Part shown: piece by piece, positions 42,246 to 51,445 of the stretch
How positions within the stretch are numbered: the stretch's first letter is position 1
How the letters are laid out: every line of letters begins with the position of its first letter
Assembly: GCF_009687845.1 (NCBI RefSeq)
Contig: NZ_BLAD01000039.1
Span: 186,001 to 250,000, forward strand
Length of the DNA: 64,000 bases
DNA from: Acrocarpospora corrugata
GTDB taxonomy: Bacteria > Actinomycetota > Actinomycetes > Streptosporangiales > Streptosporangiaceae
Reading direction: 5' to 3'
Notes under the pieces: generated by a model
The model's input: the letters and a program-made list of their open reading frames with translations, nothing else
The model's database searches: none
Told to the model about the DNA's origin: nothing
Position numbers and translations under genes: made by a program

Positions 42246-42556
42246 GTGCTGGCGCGCGCGGCGGCGTCGAGGATGTGCGCGCCGGCGTCGTGCAGGGTGA
42301 TGCCGTAGCCGTCCGGCGTCCCGCCCGTCGGCATCCACTCGCTGGCGACGACGACCGCCTTGAAGCGGGTGTCCCTGGTCGCGCCGTTGCCGACGAGATG
42401 CCCGCACAGCCGGCCGAACCGGTCGTACACGGCCCAGCGGCCCGCGCTCACCTGCGGCATCGCGTCCGGGTTGTCCTTGAGCCACTGCGCGTTGGCCGCA
42501 TGCCCGGCCTGCTCGTCGAGTTTTTCTTGATCATCAGATATGCGAGCACTACTCAT
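42239..42556 (-). CDS. Small hypothetical protein (105 aa)
   Basis: It starts at the ATG at 42554-42556. After a charged N-terminus (SDDQEKLDEQAGHAANAQWL) comes a beta-rich part (RWAVYDRFGRLCGHLVGNG) and a C-terminal PDGYGITLHDAGAHILDAA. No family was recognised. It is convergent with, and overlaps, the GH130 gene. Confidence 0.65.
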   Translation of the reverse strand: MSSARISDDQEKLDEQAGHAANAQWLKDNPDAMPQVSAGRWAVYDRFGRLCGHLVGNGATRDTRFKAVVVASEWMPTGGTPDGYGITLHDAGAHILDAAARASTQ

Positions 42557-42739
42557 GTCGCGTCTCGCTCTCGGTAGTGGCTGACGCCCTCTCGAAGAGG
42601 AAGACACTCAGCTCATAGGCCGATGGTATCGGAACGCCTCACCCACTCACCTGAACTGGATCTTCAGAACTCGCCGAAGATCCGCTCCAGGCGGTAATCA
42701 AATCATTTGTTTACGATTCCCGTCTCCCGCGTTCGCCGG

Positions 42740-43250
42740 GTCGGCCGCGGCGTTACGCAAGCGCCTCGGACTCCCGCCGATCAGTTCCCGCTCCGCCTAC
42801 CGCCGCCGCGAAGACGAGCGCCAACCGGTGTTTCACGGCTTCAGCCCGAAAGTCCTGCCACGCCCGGCGGACTGGCGCGACGGCCTGGAGGTGACCGGGT
42901 ACTGGTGGCCGGAACTCGACCCGGCCTGGCTGCCCCCGGCCTAACTGGTCGATTTCCTCGACGCGGGTGCCCGACCGGCGTACATCGGATTCGGCAGCCT
43001 GGGCTCCCGGGAGCGGGAGACGGAGATCGCGGTGGCGGCGCTGCGTAAGGCGGGGCTTCGCGGGATCCTGCAGACGGGGGTGCCGGTGAAGAGTGACGAC
43101 GTCATCAGTGTGGGCGATGTCCCGCATGAATGGCTGTTTCCCCGGATGGCGGTGCTGGCGCATCATGCGGGCGCGGGCACGACAGGCGCGGGCGTCCCGT
43201 CGATCGGGCTGCCCGCGGTGGTCGACCAGCGCCTGTGGGCGAAGCGGTGA
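42740..43250 (+). pseudogene. Decayed UDP-glycosyltransferase (MGT/sterol-glucosyltransferase type)
   Basis: One frame encodes LGLPPISSRSAYRRRE, PVFHGFSPKVLPRPADW, TGYWWPELDPAWLPPA, then an in-frame TAA (42942-42944). It continues LVDFLDAGARPAYIGFGSLG and DVPHEWLFPRMAVLAHHAGAG, ending TTGAGVPSIGLP...WAKR. This is the C-terminal half of an MGT-type glycosyltransferase. The N-terminal half is missing, a few residues are lost at the HHAGAGTT loop, and the C-terminus is cut. It also accounts for the gap between 42557 and 43280. Confidence 0.75.
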
Positions 43251-43279
43251 ACCGTCTCGCGGCACGATAGGCCCGGCCC

Positions 43280-44212
43280 TCAGCGGACGGTGGTGGGGAG
43301 GGCGACGTTGGTGAGGTGTTCGGCGACGGTCCACAGGCGGGCGTTGACGACGGGGTCGAGGGCGCGGCGGGGTGCGCGGGCCGTGACGGTGGGGCCGACG
43401 AGGCCGAAGCTCCCGCCGGGGCCGTAGTAGCCGCCGGGGACCACGTCGGAGCTGGTGGCGGCGTGCAGGAGGGGCTCGGTGCCGGGTTCGACGTCCTGGG
43501 ACGGGAGGAAGTTGAGGGAGTAGAGCATGCTGCTGAGGCGGCCGGGCTTGTCGCGGCCGAGGCTCGCGCCGGCCGTCTGCAGGTTCGTACGGGTGTAACC
43601 GGGATGGGCACCGGTGCTGAGAAGGTTCCACCCGCGCTGGACCGCGATGACGGCCAGGTGCTTGGTCAGCATCAGGTCGGCCAGCTTGGACTGCGCGTAC
43701 GCGCGATTGGGCCCATACCGGCGGCGTTCCCAGTTGAGATCGTCGAAGTCGATCCGCCCATAGTGGGCGGTGCCGCTGCTCATGGTGGCCACGCGTGACG
43801 CGGTGGCGGCGAGCAGCAGCGGCAGGAGCCGTACGGTCAGGGCGAACGGGCCGAGAAAGTTGGTGCCCAACTGGAGTTCGAAGGCGTCGGCCGTGGCCAT
43901 CCGGGTCGGCGGAGCCATCACGCCGGCGTTGTTGACCAGCAGGTCGAGGGGGACGCCGTCGGCGAGGAGCCGGTCCGCGAACTCCCGGACGGAGGCGAGG
44001 TCGGCCAGGTCGAGGCGGCGCACGTCGAGCTGGGCGTGCGGGTGCCGCGCCAGGATCTCGGCGCGGGCCTGCTCCCCCTTGGCCGGGGTGCGCACGGCCA
44101 GCACGACCCGCGCCCCCGCGTCGGCGAGCCGGCGGGCGGCCTCTTTGCCCGTGCCGCTGTTGGCGCCGGTGACGACGGCGAGTTTCCCGGTCTGATCAGG
44201 GACGATGTACAT
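43280..44212 (-). CDS. SDR-family oxidoreductase (retinol dehydrogenase-like)
   Basis: This 310-aa protein has [20 protein letters not shown] as cofactor site, LLVNNAGVM, Ser in [11 protein letters not shown] and YAQSK as the catalytic pair. AAGGAG precedes the ATG. It is divergent from a TetR gene across about 90 bp holding twin operator-like palindromes, so it is probably the regulator's target. Confidence 0.88.
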   Translation of the reverse strand: MYIVPDQTGKLAVVTGANSGTGKEAARRLADAGARVVLAVRTPAKGEQARAEILARHPHAQLDVRRLDLADLASVREFADRLLADGVPLDLLVNNAGVMAPPTRMATADAFELQLGTNFLGPFALTVRLLPLLLAATASRVATMSSGTAHYGRIDFDDLNWERRRYGPNRAYAQSKLADLMLTKHLAVIAVQRGWNLLSTGAHPGYTRTNLQTAGASLGRDKPGRLSSMLYSLNFLPSQDVEPGTEPLLHAATSSDVVPGGYYGPGGSFGLVGPTVTARAPRRALDPVVNARLWTVAEHLTNVALPTTVR

Positions 44213-44256
44213 GACTCTCCTTAGAGACTGGCGGTCCGTTATGACGCGAAGCTATC

Positions 44257-44291
44257 AGACCCCCGGTCTTTAATCAATAGACCACCGGTCT
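44257..44291. promoter_or_regulatory. Twin TetR-type operators AGACCNNCGGTCT
   Basis: AGACCCCCGGTCT (44257-44269) and AGACCACCGGTCT (44279-44291) are near-perfect palindromes, 22 bp apart centre to centre, in the SDR/TetR intergenic region. A weaker copy lies near 44225-44238. The spacing suits two dimers on one DNA face. Confidence 0.8.
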
Positions 44292-44305
44292 GTACACTGA
44301 GCCGC

Positions 44306-44977
44306 ATGATGACGTTCCAGCGCGCGCGCAGCGAAGAGCAGCGGGCCGTGCGCAGGCAGGCGATCCTGGCCACCGCCGCCGCGATGCTGACCGAGATGCC
44401 GGTGGCCGAGCTGAGCCTCAACGAGCTGAGCCGCCGCGTCTGCCTGGCCAAGTCGAACGTGCTGCGCTATTTCGAGTCCCGCGAGGCCGTGCTGCTGGAG
44501 CTCCTGGACGTCGCGTTACGGGAGTGGCTTGAGGATTTCGACCAGGCCCTCACCGCGGCCATCGACCCCGACCTGCCACCGGCCGGGCGCGCCGACCAGC
44601 TGGCCGCCGTAATCGCGACGTCCCTGACCGCCCACCCGGTGCTGTGCGACCTGGTCAGCGCCCAGGCTGCGGTCCTGGAACGGAACGTGTCCCCGCGGAT
44701 CGCCGCCGAGTACAAGCACGCCGCCCTCGCGAACGTCGCCGTCCTGGTCCGGCTACTCCGCCGCCACCTGCCCGAACTCGACGACCAGGCGATGTTCCGG
44801 TTCGCCGGAGCCGCGGTCATGGTCACCGGCGCGATCTGGAGCCACTCCCAGCCCTCGGCCGCGATGCTGGCCGCCTACGAGGCGGATCCGTCGCTGGCGG
44901 CCATGCGGCTCGACTTCACCGCCATGATCCGCGAGACGCTGGAAGTGCTGTTCTCGGGGCTGCTCGCCCGTTCGTGA
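44306..44977 (+). CDS. TetR-family transcriptional regulator
   Basis: This 223-aa protein has HTH LSLNELSRRVCLAKSNVLRYF followed by ESREAVLLELL, the TetR N-terminal signature, and a TetR C-terminal domain of the TetR_C_17/YcdC-like kind by overall feel (uncertain). It is divergent from the SDR gene and probably binds the twin palindromes in between. Confidence 0.9.
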   Translation: MMTFQRARSEEQRAVRRQAILATAAAMLTEMPVAELSLNELSRRVCLAKSNVLRYFESREAVLLELLDVALREWLEDFDQALTAAIDPDLPPAGRADQLAAVIATSLTAHPVLCDLVSAQAAVLERNVSPRIAAEYKHAALANVAVLVRLLRRHLPELDDQAMFRFAGAAVMVTGAIWSHSQPSAAMLAAYEADPSLAAMRLDFTAMIRETLEVLFSGLLARS

Positions 44978-45018
44978 AGCAGGATTTGCCGATGTAAGAG
45001 GTATTTGTGCAGATATGT

Positions 45019-45062
45019 CGGGCACGACTCGCGGGTGGAGGAAGAAGCCCGGCTCGTGCCCG
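45019..45062 (+). terminator. Hairpin between the TetR and Zn-dehydrogenase genes
   Basis: CGGGCACGA (45019-45027) pairs with TCGTGCCCG (45054-45062), and the loop can form an inner CGGG/CCCG stem. There is no T-run, so termination is plausible but unproven. Confidence 0.4.
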
Positions 45063-45125
45063 GTGAACGCTCCACCGGATTGACGCCGCGGGCGGGCTGA
45101 TCAGCGAACAATCGGAGGACTGATC

Positions 45126-46274
45126 ATGCAAGCACTGGTGTTCAACGGCACCCGCGACGTGGTCGTGACGGAAGTGCCCGACGCTCGCGTCGAACGGCCG
45201 ACGGACGTCCTGGTACGGGTCACCAGCACCAACATCTGCGGCTCCGACCTGCACATGTACGAGGGCCGTACCACCCTCGAACCCGGCAGGGTGCTCGGCC
45301 ACGAGAACCTCGGCGAGGTGATCGAGATCGGTTCCGCCGTGGACCGGATCCGGGTCGGCGACATGGTCTGCCTCCCGTTCAACATCGCCTGCGGCCACTG
45401 CAAGAACTGCGAGGCCCAGCTGACCGGCTTCTGCCTCACCGTCAACCCCGGCACCGCAGGAGCCGCGTACGGCTTCGCCGGCATGGGCCCGTACAACGGC
45501 GGCCAGGCCGAACTCCTGCGCGTCCCGTACGGCGACTTCAACTGCCTCCGGCTGCCGGCCGACGCCAAGGAGAAGGAGAACGACTACGTGATGCTGTCGG
45601 ACATCTTCCCGACCGGCTGGCACGCCACCGAACTGGCGGGCATGCGGCCGGGCGAGTCGGTCGTCGTGTACGGCGCCGGCCCGGTCGGCCTGATGTGCGC
45701 CTACTCCGCGATGATCAAGGGCGCCAGCAAGGTGATGGTCGTCGACCGCCACCCCGACCGCCTCCGCCTGGCGGAGAAGATCGGCTGCATCCCGATCGAC
45801 GACTCCAAGGGCTCCCCGGTCGAGCAGGTGCTGGACCGCACCGCCGGCGAGGGCGCCGACCGCGGCTGCGAGTGCGTGGGCTACCAGGCGCACGACGCGC
45901 AGGGCCAGGAACGCCCCAACCTGACGATGAACAACCTGGTCATGTCGGTACGGCCGACCGGCGGCATCGGCGTGGTCGGCGTCTTCCTGCCCGACGACCC
46001 CGGCGCCGCCGACGACATGACCAGAAGGGGCGAGTTCCCCTTCGACATGGGCCACTTCTGGTTCAAGGGCCAGAAGATCGGCACCGGCCAGGCCAACGTC
46101 AAGACCTACAACCGCCGGCTGCGCAACCTCATCCACACCGGGCGGGCCAAGCCGTCCTTCATCGTCTCGCACGAACTGCCGCTGAACGAGGCCCCGGAGG
46201 GCTACCGCCACTTCGACGCCCGCGACGAGGGCTGGACCAAGGTCGTCCTGCACCCTGACGGCCGCCGGAACTGA
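45126..46274 (+). CDS. Zinc-dependent alcohol dehydrogenase, glutathione-independent formaldehyde dehydrogenase-like
   Basis: This 382-aa enzyme starts at an ATG with GGAGGACTGATC upstream. The zinc site Cys/His are in TNICGSDLHMY and LGHENLGEV; structural-zinc-type residues are in NIACGHCKNCEAQLTGFC. The cofactor motif is YGAGPVGLMCAYSA. The AAYGFAGMGPYNGGQAEL insertion and long C-terminus are typical of the PFDH-like group, which dismutates or oxidises aldehydes with tightly bound NAD. Monocistronic. Confidence 0.88.
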   Translation: MQALVFNGTRDVVVTEVPDARVERPTDVLVRVTSTNICGSDLHMYEGRTTLEPGRVLGHENLGEVIEIGSAVDRIRVGDMVCLPFNIACGHCKNCEAQLTGFCLTVNPGTAGAAYGFAGMGPYNGGQAELLRVPYGDFNCLRLPADAKEKENDYVMLSDIFPTGWHATELAGMRPGESVVVYGAGPVGLMCAYSAMIKGASKVMVVDRHPDRLRLAEKIGCIPIDDSKGSPVEQVLDRTAGEGADRGCECVGYQAHDAQGQERPNLTMNNLVMSVRPTGGIGVVGVFLPDDPGAADDMTRRGEFPFDMGHFWFKGQKIGTGQANVKTYNRRLRNLIHTGRAKPSFIVSHELPLNEAPEGYRHFDARDEGWTKVVLHPDGRRN

Positions 46275-46285
46275 ACCGGCCGTGT

Positions 46286-46315
46286 CCCGGCGTCGGTCAG
46301 CCGGCCGACGCCGGG
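46286..46315. terminator. Strong hairpin between convergent genes
   Basis: CCCGGCGTCGG (46286-46296) pairs perfectly with CCGACGCCGGG (46305-46315) around an 8-base loop. It lies between the Zn-dehydrogenase stop and the LLM gene stop (46297-46299 is in the loop), so it serves both directions. Confidence 0.75.
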
Positions 46316-47343
46316 GTCTGGGCCAGGAGCTTCTTCACGCGCGGCACGACCTCCTCGCCGTACAGCCGGATGGAGGTCATCAGCTTCTCGTGGGCGAGCG
46401 TCCCCGAGCTGTACTTGAGCTCGAACCGATCGACGCCGAGCCCGCCCACCGTCTTGGCGATCTTCGCGGCCACCGTCTCCGGCGACCCCACGTAGAGCGC
46501 CCCTTCGTCGGCCTCCGACTCGAACCGGCCGCGGTTGGTCGGGCCCCAGCCCCGCTCGCGCCCGATGCGGTCGTGCATGGCCTGGTAGTGCGGCCACAGT
46601 TCGTCCCGCGCCTGCTGGTCGCTGGCGGCGATGTGTCCCGGCGAGTGCACCCCGACCGGCAGCCGCTCGACCTCGAACTGCGCCAGCGCCCGGTGATACA
46701 GCTCGACATACGGCGCGAACCGCTCCGGCGGCCCGCCGATGATCGCCAGCATCAGCGGCATCTGGTAGCGCGCCGCCCTGACCACCGACTCCGGACTGCC
46801 CCCGACTCCGATCCAGGTCCGCAGCCGCCCCGACTCGGTCTTCGGATAGACCTGCTGATCCTTCAGCCCGGGACGCAGCCGTCCCTCCCACGTCACCGGC
46901 CCTTCGTCCAGCAGGTGGAAGAGCAGGTCCAGCTTCTCCTCGAAGAGTTCCTCGTACCGCCCGAGATCGAACCCGAACAGCGGGAACGACTCGGTGAACG
47001 ACCCCCGGCCCAGGATGATCTCCGCCCGCCCGCGCGACACCGCGTCCAGGGTGGCGAACTTCTCGAACACCCGCACCGGATCGTCCGAGCTCAGCACGGT
47101 CACCGCCGTCCCCAGCCGAATCCGCTCGGTCCGCCCCGCGATCGCCGCCAGCACGATCTCCGGCGCGGAGACCGCGAAGTCGTCCCGGTGATGCTCCCCG
47201 ATCCCGATCGCGTCGATCCCGACCTGGTCTGCGAGCACCGCCTCCTCGACCACGTTGCGGATCACCTCCGCGTACGACAGCCGCTTCCCGTCCTCACCGA
47301 CGGTCACGTCCCCGAACGTGTCGACCGCGAACTCAACTGACAT
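46297..47343 (-). CDS. LLM-class flavin-dependent oxidoreductase
   Basis: This 348-aa luciferase-fold protein has GIDAIGIGEHHRDDF, RIRLGTAVTVLSSDDPVRV and RAEIILGRGSFTESFPLFG, which place it in the bacterial luciferase-like/F420- or FMN-dependent group. The substrate is unknown. It is convergent with the Zn-dehydrogenase gene. Confidence 0.88.
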   Translation of the reverse strand: MSVEFAVDTFGDVTVGEDGKRLSYAEVIRNVVEEAVLADQVGIDAIGIGEHHRDDFAVSAPEIVLAAIAGRTERIRLGTAVTVLSSDDPVRVFEKFATLDAVSRGRAEIILGRGSFTESFPLFGFDLGRYEELFEEKLDLLFHLLDEGPVTWEGRLRPGLKDQQVYPKTESGRLRTWIGVGGSPESVVRAARYQMPLMLAIIGGPPERFAPYVELYHRALAQFEVERLPVGVHSPGHIAASDQQARDELWPHYQAMHDRIGRERGWGPTNRGRFESEADEGALYVGSPETVAAKIAKTVGGLGVDRFELKYSSGTLAHEKLMTSIRLYGEEVVPRVKKLLAQTPASAG

Positions 47344-47407
47344 CGTCGTCTCTTTCTCTCCAGCGGAAGCCCAAGACGGGAACCACCACGCCGTGGCGAG
47401 AATTCCG

Positions 47408-48538
47408 TTATGGGAACAGCTTCAGGCTGAGCAGGGATTTCAGCAGGCCGTCGAAGGTGCGCGGGTCCCAGCCGGTGAGCTGGTGCCAGCGGTCGAGTCG
47501 GTAGGAGACCGTGTTGGCGTGCACGTGCAGGACGCGGGCCGCGGCCGAGACGGAGAAGCCGTGGTCGGCGTAGGCGCGGACGGCTTCGGACAGGTGCGGC
47601 GGCAGGGCCGTGGCGTCCTGGTCGGGCTGGAGCAGCAGGGCGAGCCGGCCGCGGTGGGCCAGCAGAGTGGCGTGCAGCCATTCGTCGCGGAAGTCGACGA
47701 TGCCGCCCCCGGAGGCCAGGGCGAGGGCGCGTTCTGCGTCCACAATGGCGGCTTCGGCGCCGATCAAGGCCGGGCGGGGGAGGCTGAGGCCGAGGGGCAG
47801 GCGCGGGCGGTGGTCGTGGATGACGTCGGCGACCGTACGGGCGGGGACGTGCTGGCAGACGATGATGGTGACGGTGCCTTCTGTGGCGGCGTGGACGGTG
47901 CCGGTGAGGCGCTGGCGCAGGCGGGTGAGGTCTTCCGCGGACCAGGAGGACGGGGTGCAGATGACCTGGAATGTGCCGCCGGGGTCGAAGGTGAGGGCGC
48001 GGGCGAGTTCGGTGGCTTCGTCGGAGTTGGCCTGGCCGCTGCGCAGGAGCTGGATGAAGCGGCGGGTCAGGTTGATCTGAGCGGCCTGCTGGACGCGGCT
48101 GATCTCGTTGTGGGCGTCGGCGGCGGCGCCGCTGACGATGCGCAGCCACGTCCACAGCAGGTTGACGAGCTGCACGAGGGCTGCGGTGAGCTCCTGGTCG
48201 TCGGCCTTGTCGAGCAGGGTGTTCCAGACGTCGCGATAGCCGATGTGGTAGGAGTGCAGGACCACTTCGAGAGGGATGCACTGCCTGGCTCTGCGGGCGC
48301 CCAGGTCTCTGGCCAGGAGGGCTTGTTCGGGGCTGGGCGGCAGGCGGGCGGCCAGTCCGGTGAGCAGGGCTTCGGCCTGGTCGCGGACGAAGCGGATGTG
48401 CTCCGGCCGGGGAACGATGTCGTAGACGTCGAGCTCGGCCCGGATGTGGTCGGTGAACTGGGCGGCGAGTTCGGGGAGCTCGTCCTGGACCGCCTGGCAC
48501 AGCTCGGTGAGGCGTCGCCAGTCGGTGCCGGGCCCCAT
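47408..48538 (-). CDS. PucR/CdaR-type transcriptional regulator
   Basis: This 376-aa protein starts at the ATG at 48536-48538 with AGAGGATC upstream. The N-terminal helical region resembles the RsbRD-like sensor of this family (FVRDQAEALLTGLAARL). A GGDEF-like middle region follows, and the C-terminal PucR HTH is LSEAVRAYADHGFSVSAAAR followed by VLHVHANTVSYRLDR. The regulated genes are unclear; the upstream LLM gene and Zn-dehydrogenase are candidates. Confidence 0.85.
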   Translation of the reverse strand: MGPGTDWRRLTELCQAVQDELPELAAQFTDHIRAELDVYDIVPRPEHIRFVRDQAEALLTGLAARLPPSPEQALLARDLGARRARQCIPLEVVLHSYHIGYRDVWNTLLDKADDQELTAALVQLVNLLWTWLRIVSGAAADAHNEISRVQQAAQINLTRRFIQLLRSGQANSDEATELARALTFDPGGTFQVICTPSSWSAEDLTRLRQRLTGTVHAATEGTVTIIVCQHVPARTVADVIHDHRPRLPLGLSLPRPALIGAEAAIVDAERALALASGGGIVDFRDEWLHATLLAHRGRLALLLQPDQDATALPPHLSEAVRAYADHGFSVSAAARVLHVHANTVSYRLDRWHQLTGWDPRTFDGLLKSLLSLKLFP

Positions 48539-48719
48539 CGCGATCCTCTCTTGTGGATACCGCAAGTTCCGCTCTGGGTTATTTGTGAATATATGTCTGG
48601 TTTTCGTGGGAGGAAAGACGCAGTCTGGAGCACGTAGCCGCAAGCATCAGGGGGTTGACCATGGAAATGATCATCGATAGTCGCGGTGATGTCGCCGACT
48701 TTGACTACGGGGAGTCACG

Positions 48720-49499
48720 GTGAACGCCGCCGGCTGCCCGTCACGGGTATCGCCGTCAGTCGCGGCGGCCGTGGTCGCCACCGTCTCCCACGACCTGAGG
48801 TCGCCGCTCAGCGCACTGCGCATCCAACTGGAAGAGGCTCTCCGCTATCCCGCCGAGATCGACCCGCATGACACGATCCTGCGGGCGCTCGCTGCCACCG
48901 ACCGGCTGGAGGCGGTCGTCGCCGACGCCCTGCGATCCGCCCAGCCGCGCCGCGATCCGACCCCGGGCGAACCGATGGACCTCGCCAGTCTCATCACCGA
49001 TGAACTCACCCGCTCCGGCCGGGTGCCCGTACGGATCCGAATGCCCTACGAAGTGTGGGTACGCGCCTCCCAAATCAAGCTCTTCCGCGTCCTCGGCAAC
49101 CTGGTCGACAACGCCCAGCGGCACGCCGACGCCCTCGTCACCGTCGACATCCGCGCCGTGGGAGCCCAGGCGGTGGTCACGGTGAGCGACGACGGTCCCG
49201 GCATCGCGCCGGCCGATCGGGAACGGGTGTTCGAGCGGTTCACCCGGCTGGACGACGCCCGCCGCCGCGATCCGTCCGGCAGCGGTCTCGGCCTGGCCAT
49301 CTCCCGCGAGATCGCGCACGCCCACCACGGCACGCTACGGGTCGAAGACTCACCCCGCGGCACCCGGTTCGTGCTCCGGCTCCCGTTGCTCGACACCGGC
49401 GAGCCCCGGCCCCGGACAACCGAGTCGTACGAGATCGGGATTCGGACCCCTATTCCCGGGTTTCTGGCCGGGGACATCGCATCAGACATTTACCCGTAG
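48720..49499 (+). CDS. Soluble orphan histidine kinase
   Basis: This 259-aa protein begins at GTG after GGGGAG and has only the kinase core: His in VSHDLRSPLSAL, NLVDNAQRHA, VSDDGPGIAPAD and GSGLGLAIS. There is no TM segment or sensor domain, unlike most relatives, and no response regulator follows it directly. It may be a truncated kinase or an intracellular one working with a distant partner. A 30-residue unstructured tail ends the protein. Confidence 0.75.
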   Translation: MNAAGCPSRVSPSVAAAVVATVSHDLRSPLSALRIQLEEALRYPAEIDPHDTILRALAATDRLEAVVADALRSAQPRRDPTPGEPMDLASLITDELTRSGRVPVRIRMPYEVWVRASQIKLFRVLGNLVDNAQRHADALVTVDIRAVGAQAVVTVSDDGPGIAPADRERVFERFTRLDDARRRDPSGSGLGLAISREIAHAHHGTLRVEDSPRGTRFVLRLPLLDTGEPRPRTTESYEIGIRTPIPGFLAGDIASDIYP

Positions 49500-49567
49500 A
49501 CCCGGGCTCACGTCGCCCTTCTCCCTCATCCCCACTCAACCCGGAAACGGCCGGTACAGTCATCGAC

Positions 49568-50788
49568 ATGGTTTGGTCCCGGCCGGGAATGCCGGACATC
49601 AGGGCGGCCGTCATCATTCTGTTCGTCGTGGTCGCGGATGCTCTGCTGTTGTTTCCGGTGGGGTTTCGCGGGTGGGCCGCGGCTGCCCAGGTAGTGGCCG
49701 TCGCCGTACTGGCGGTGCTGGCGGTTCGGTTGCCGGTGGTCGCCTTTCTGGCGGCGCTGGGGCTGGCGCTGCCCGGTGGGGCGACCGCGCTCCTCATGTG
49801 GGCGAGCTACCAGGCGGGACGGCAGGTCGTGTCGCGGACGGGAGCCGTCGCCGTCGCGGGCGGCATCGTCGCCTGCCTCGGTGCACAGGTGCTCGTCCTC
49901 GCCACGGCACCGGGCCTGGTGGTGGCCAGGTATGCCGTTTTCGTGGCGCTGCCGATGGTGCTCGGCCGGTATCTGGCGCAGAGTTCGGGGCTTCAGTCGG
50001 CCCGTGAGGCCCACAAACGGCAGCAGAGCGCGCTACTCGCCACCCAGGAGCGCCTGCGAATCGCCAGAGATGTCCATGATTCCCTGGGCCACCGCCTCAG
50101 CCTGCTGTCCATCCAGGCGGCCGCGCTTGAGGTGACACACCTGCCAGAACCGCAGCGTGAGGCGGTGGGCCAACTCGCCGACACGGCCAGGCAGGCGCTG
50201 GACGAACTGCACGACCTGGTCGGTACGCTCCGCGAGAGCCGATCGCCCGAAGCCCGCTCGCTCAACGAGATCGACGTCCTGGCGGCCGAGTTCCTCGCCA
50301 CGGGCACGCCGGTGACCGTACGCCGCGAGGGCGCTCTGGGCTTGCTGGACACCTCCGCCGCGCACGCCGTCTACCGGGTGATCGAAGAGGGCCTGACCAA
50401 CGCCGCCAAACACGCGCCCGGCCACCACGTCACGGTCTCCCTGCAGACGGAGAACGGCGCCCTTCTGGTGAACATCCGCAACCCCCTCCCCGGGCAAACG
50501 GGCCTGGCCAGGCTGGAAGAAAGTGCCCGCACCCACCCATCCCCTGAATCCGGCCGCGCCGGGCATGGGCTGGCCGGGTTGGAGGAGCGGGTGCGGCTCG
50601 CCGGCGGTGTCTTCCAGGTCGCACGTTCGGAGAAGGAGTTCCGGCTCAGCGCCATGGTGCCACTCACCGGATCTGTCGAAGTTCCGGCAGTGGCTTCTGC
50701 GCGCAGTCGTCTCTGGGCGGTCGCGCTCGCTCTCACGCCGGCGGTCCTGTTGATTCTGGCCGGTCCCGCGAACGTCGTGGCTGGGTGA
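49568..50788 (+). CDS. NarL-type sensor histidine kinase
   Basis: From the ATG at 49568 this is a 406-aa protein with about four to five N-terminal TM helices (AVIILFVVVADALLLFPVGF onward), a HisKA_3 dimerisation domain (RIARDVHDSLGHRLSLL) and a HATPase (EEGLTNAAKHAPGHH, GRAGHGLAGLEERV). An extra hydrophobic helix near the C-terminus (LWAVALALTPAVLLILAG) is unusual. It overlaps the response regulator region and forms a two-component pair next to an ABC-2 exporter. Confidence 0.9.
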   Translation: MVWSRPGMPDIRAAVIILFVVVADALLLFPVGFRGWAAAAQVVAVAVLAVLAVRLPVVAFLAALGLALPGGATALLMWASYQAGRQVVSRTGAVAVAGGIVACLGAQVLVLATAPGLVVARYAVFVALPMVLGRYLAQSSGLQSAREAHKRQQSALLATQERLRIARDVHDSLGHRLSLLSIQAAALEVTHLPEPQREAVGQLADTARQALDELHDLVGTLRESRSPEARSLNEIDVLAAEFLATGTPVTVRREGALGLLDTSAAHAVYRVIEEGLTNAAKHAPGHHVTVSLQTENGALLVNIRNPLPGQTGLARLEESARTHPSPESGRAGHGLAGLEERVRLAGGVFQVARSEKEFRLSAMVPLTGSVEVPAVASARSRLWAVALALTPAVLLILAGPANVVAG

Positions 50789-50793
50789 TCCGA

Positions 50794-51441
50794 ATGATCC
50801 GGGTGCTCGTCGCCGACGACGAACCGCTCATCACAGCCGGTATCAGGACAGTGCTGGAGTCCGCACCGGACATCGAGGTCGTCGCCGAGGCGGAGAACGG
50901 CAGGATAGCCGTCGACAAGGCGCTCGCGCACCGGGTGGATGTGGCGCTGCTGGACATCAACATGCCGGTGCTGGACGGCCTGGGCGCCCTGGACGAACTG
51001 CGGCAGCTCGCACCGGACACCCGGGCAGTGATGTTGACGGCCTTCGGCGAGGAATCGAACGTCCGTCATGCGCTGCGCAGCGGTGTCGCCGGTTTCGTTC
51101 TCAAGAACTGCACCCCGGACGAGCTGATCCGGGCGGTCCGGGCCGCCGCCGAGGGAGACGCCTACCTCTCCCCGACGGTGACCCGGCTCGTGCTCGGGAT
51201 GGTCGCGCCGCTGGACGCGGGACGAGGACAGCAGGCACGGCGGCGGCTGGAAGGACTGACCTCCCGCGAATCCCAGGTTCTCGACCTGGTAGCCGAGGGC
51301 CTGTCCAACGCCGAGATCGGCCGCCGCCTGCACCTGAGCGAGACCAGCGTCAAAACCTACGTCAGCCGCGTCCTCGCCAAACTCGACTGCGCCAACCGCG
51401 TCCAGGCGGCACTACTCGTCCGGGACGCCAGCGCGGGCTGA
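50794..51441 (+). CDS. NarL/LuxR-family response regulator
   Basis: From the ATG at 50794 this is a 215-aa protein; a GTG at 50785 overlapping the kinase stop would add three residues. The receiver has VADDE, Asp54 (ALLDINMP) and FVLKNC. The LuxR HTH is LTSRESQVLDLVAEGLSNAE followed by IGRRLHLSETSVKTYVSRVL. It converges with the ABC-2 exporter genes, its likely targets. Confidence 0.92.
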   Translation: MIRVLVADDEPLITAGIRTVLESAPDIEVVAEAENGRIAVDKALAHRVDVALLDINMPVLDGLGALDELRQLAPDTRAVMLTAFGEESNVRHALRSGVAGFVLKNCTPDELIRAVRAAAEGDAYLSPTVTRLVLGMVAPLDAGRGQQARRRLEGLTSRESQVLDLVAEGLSNAEIGRRLHLSETSVKTYVSRVLAKLDCANRVQAALLVRDASAG

Positions 51442-51445
51442 CCGT

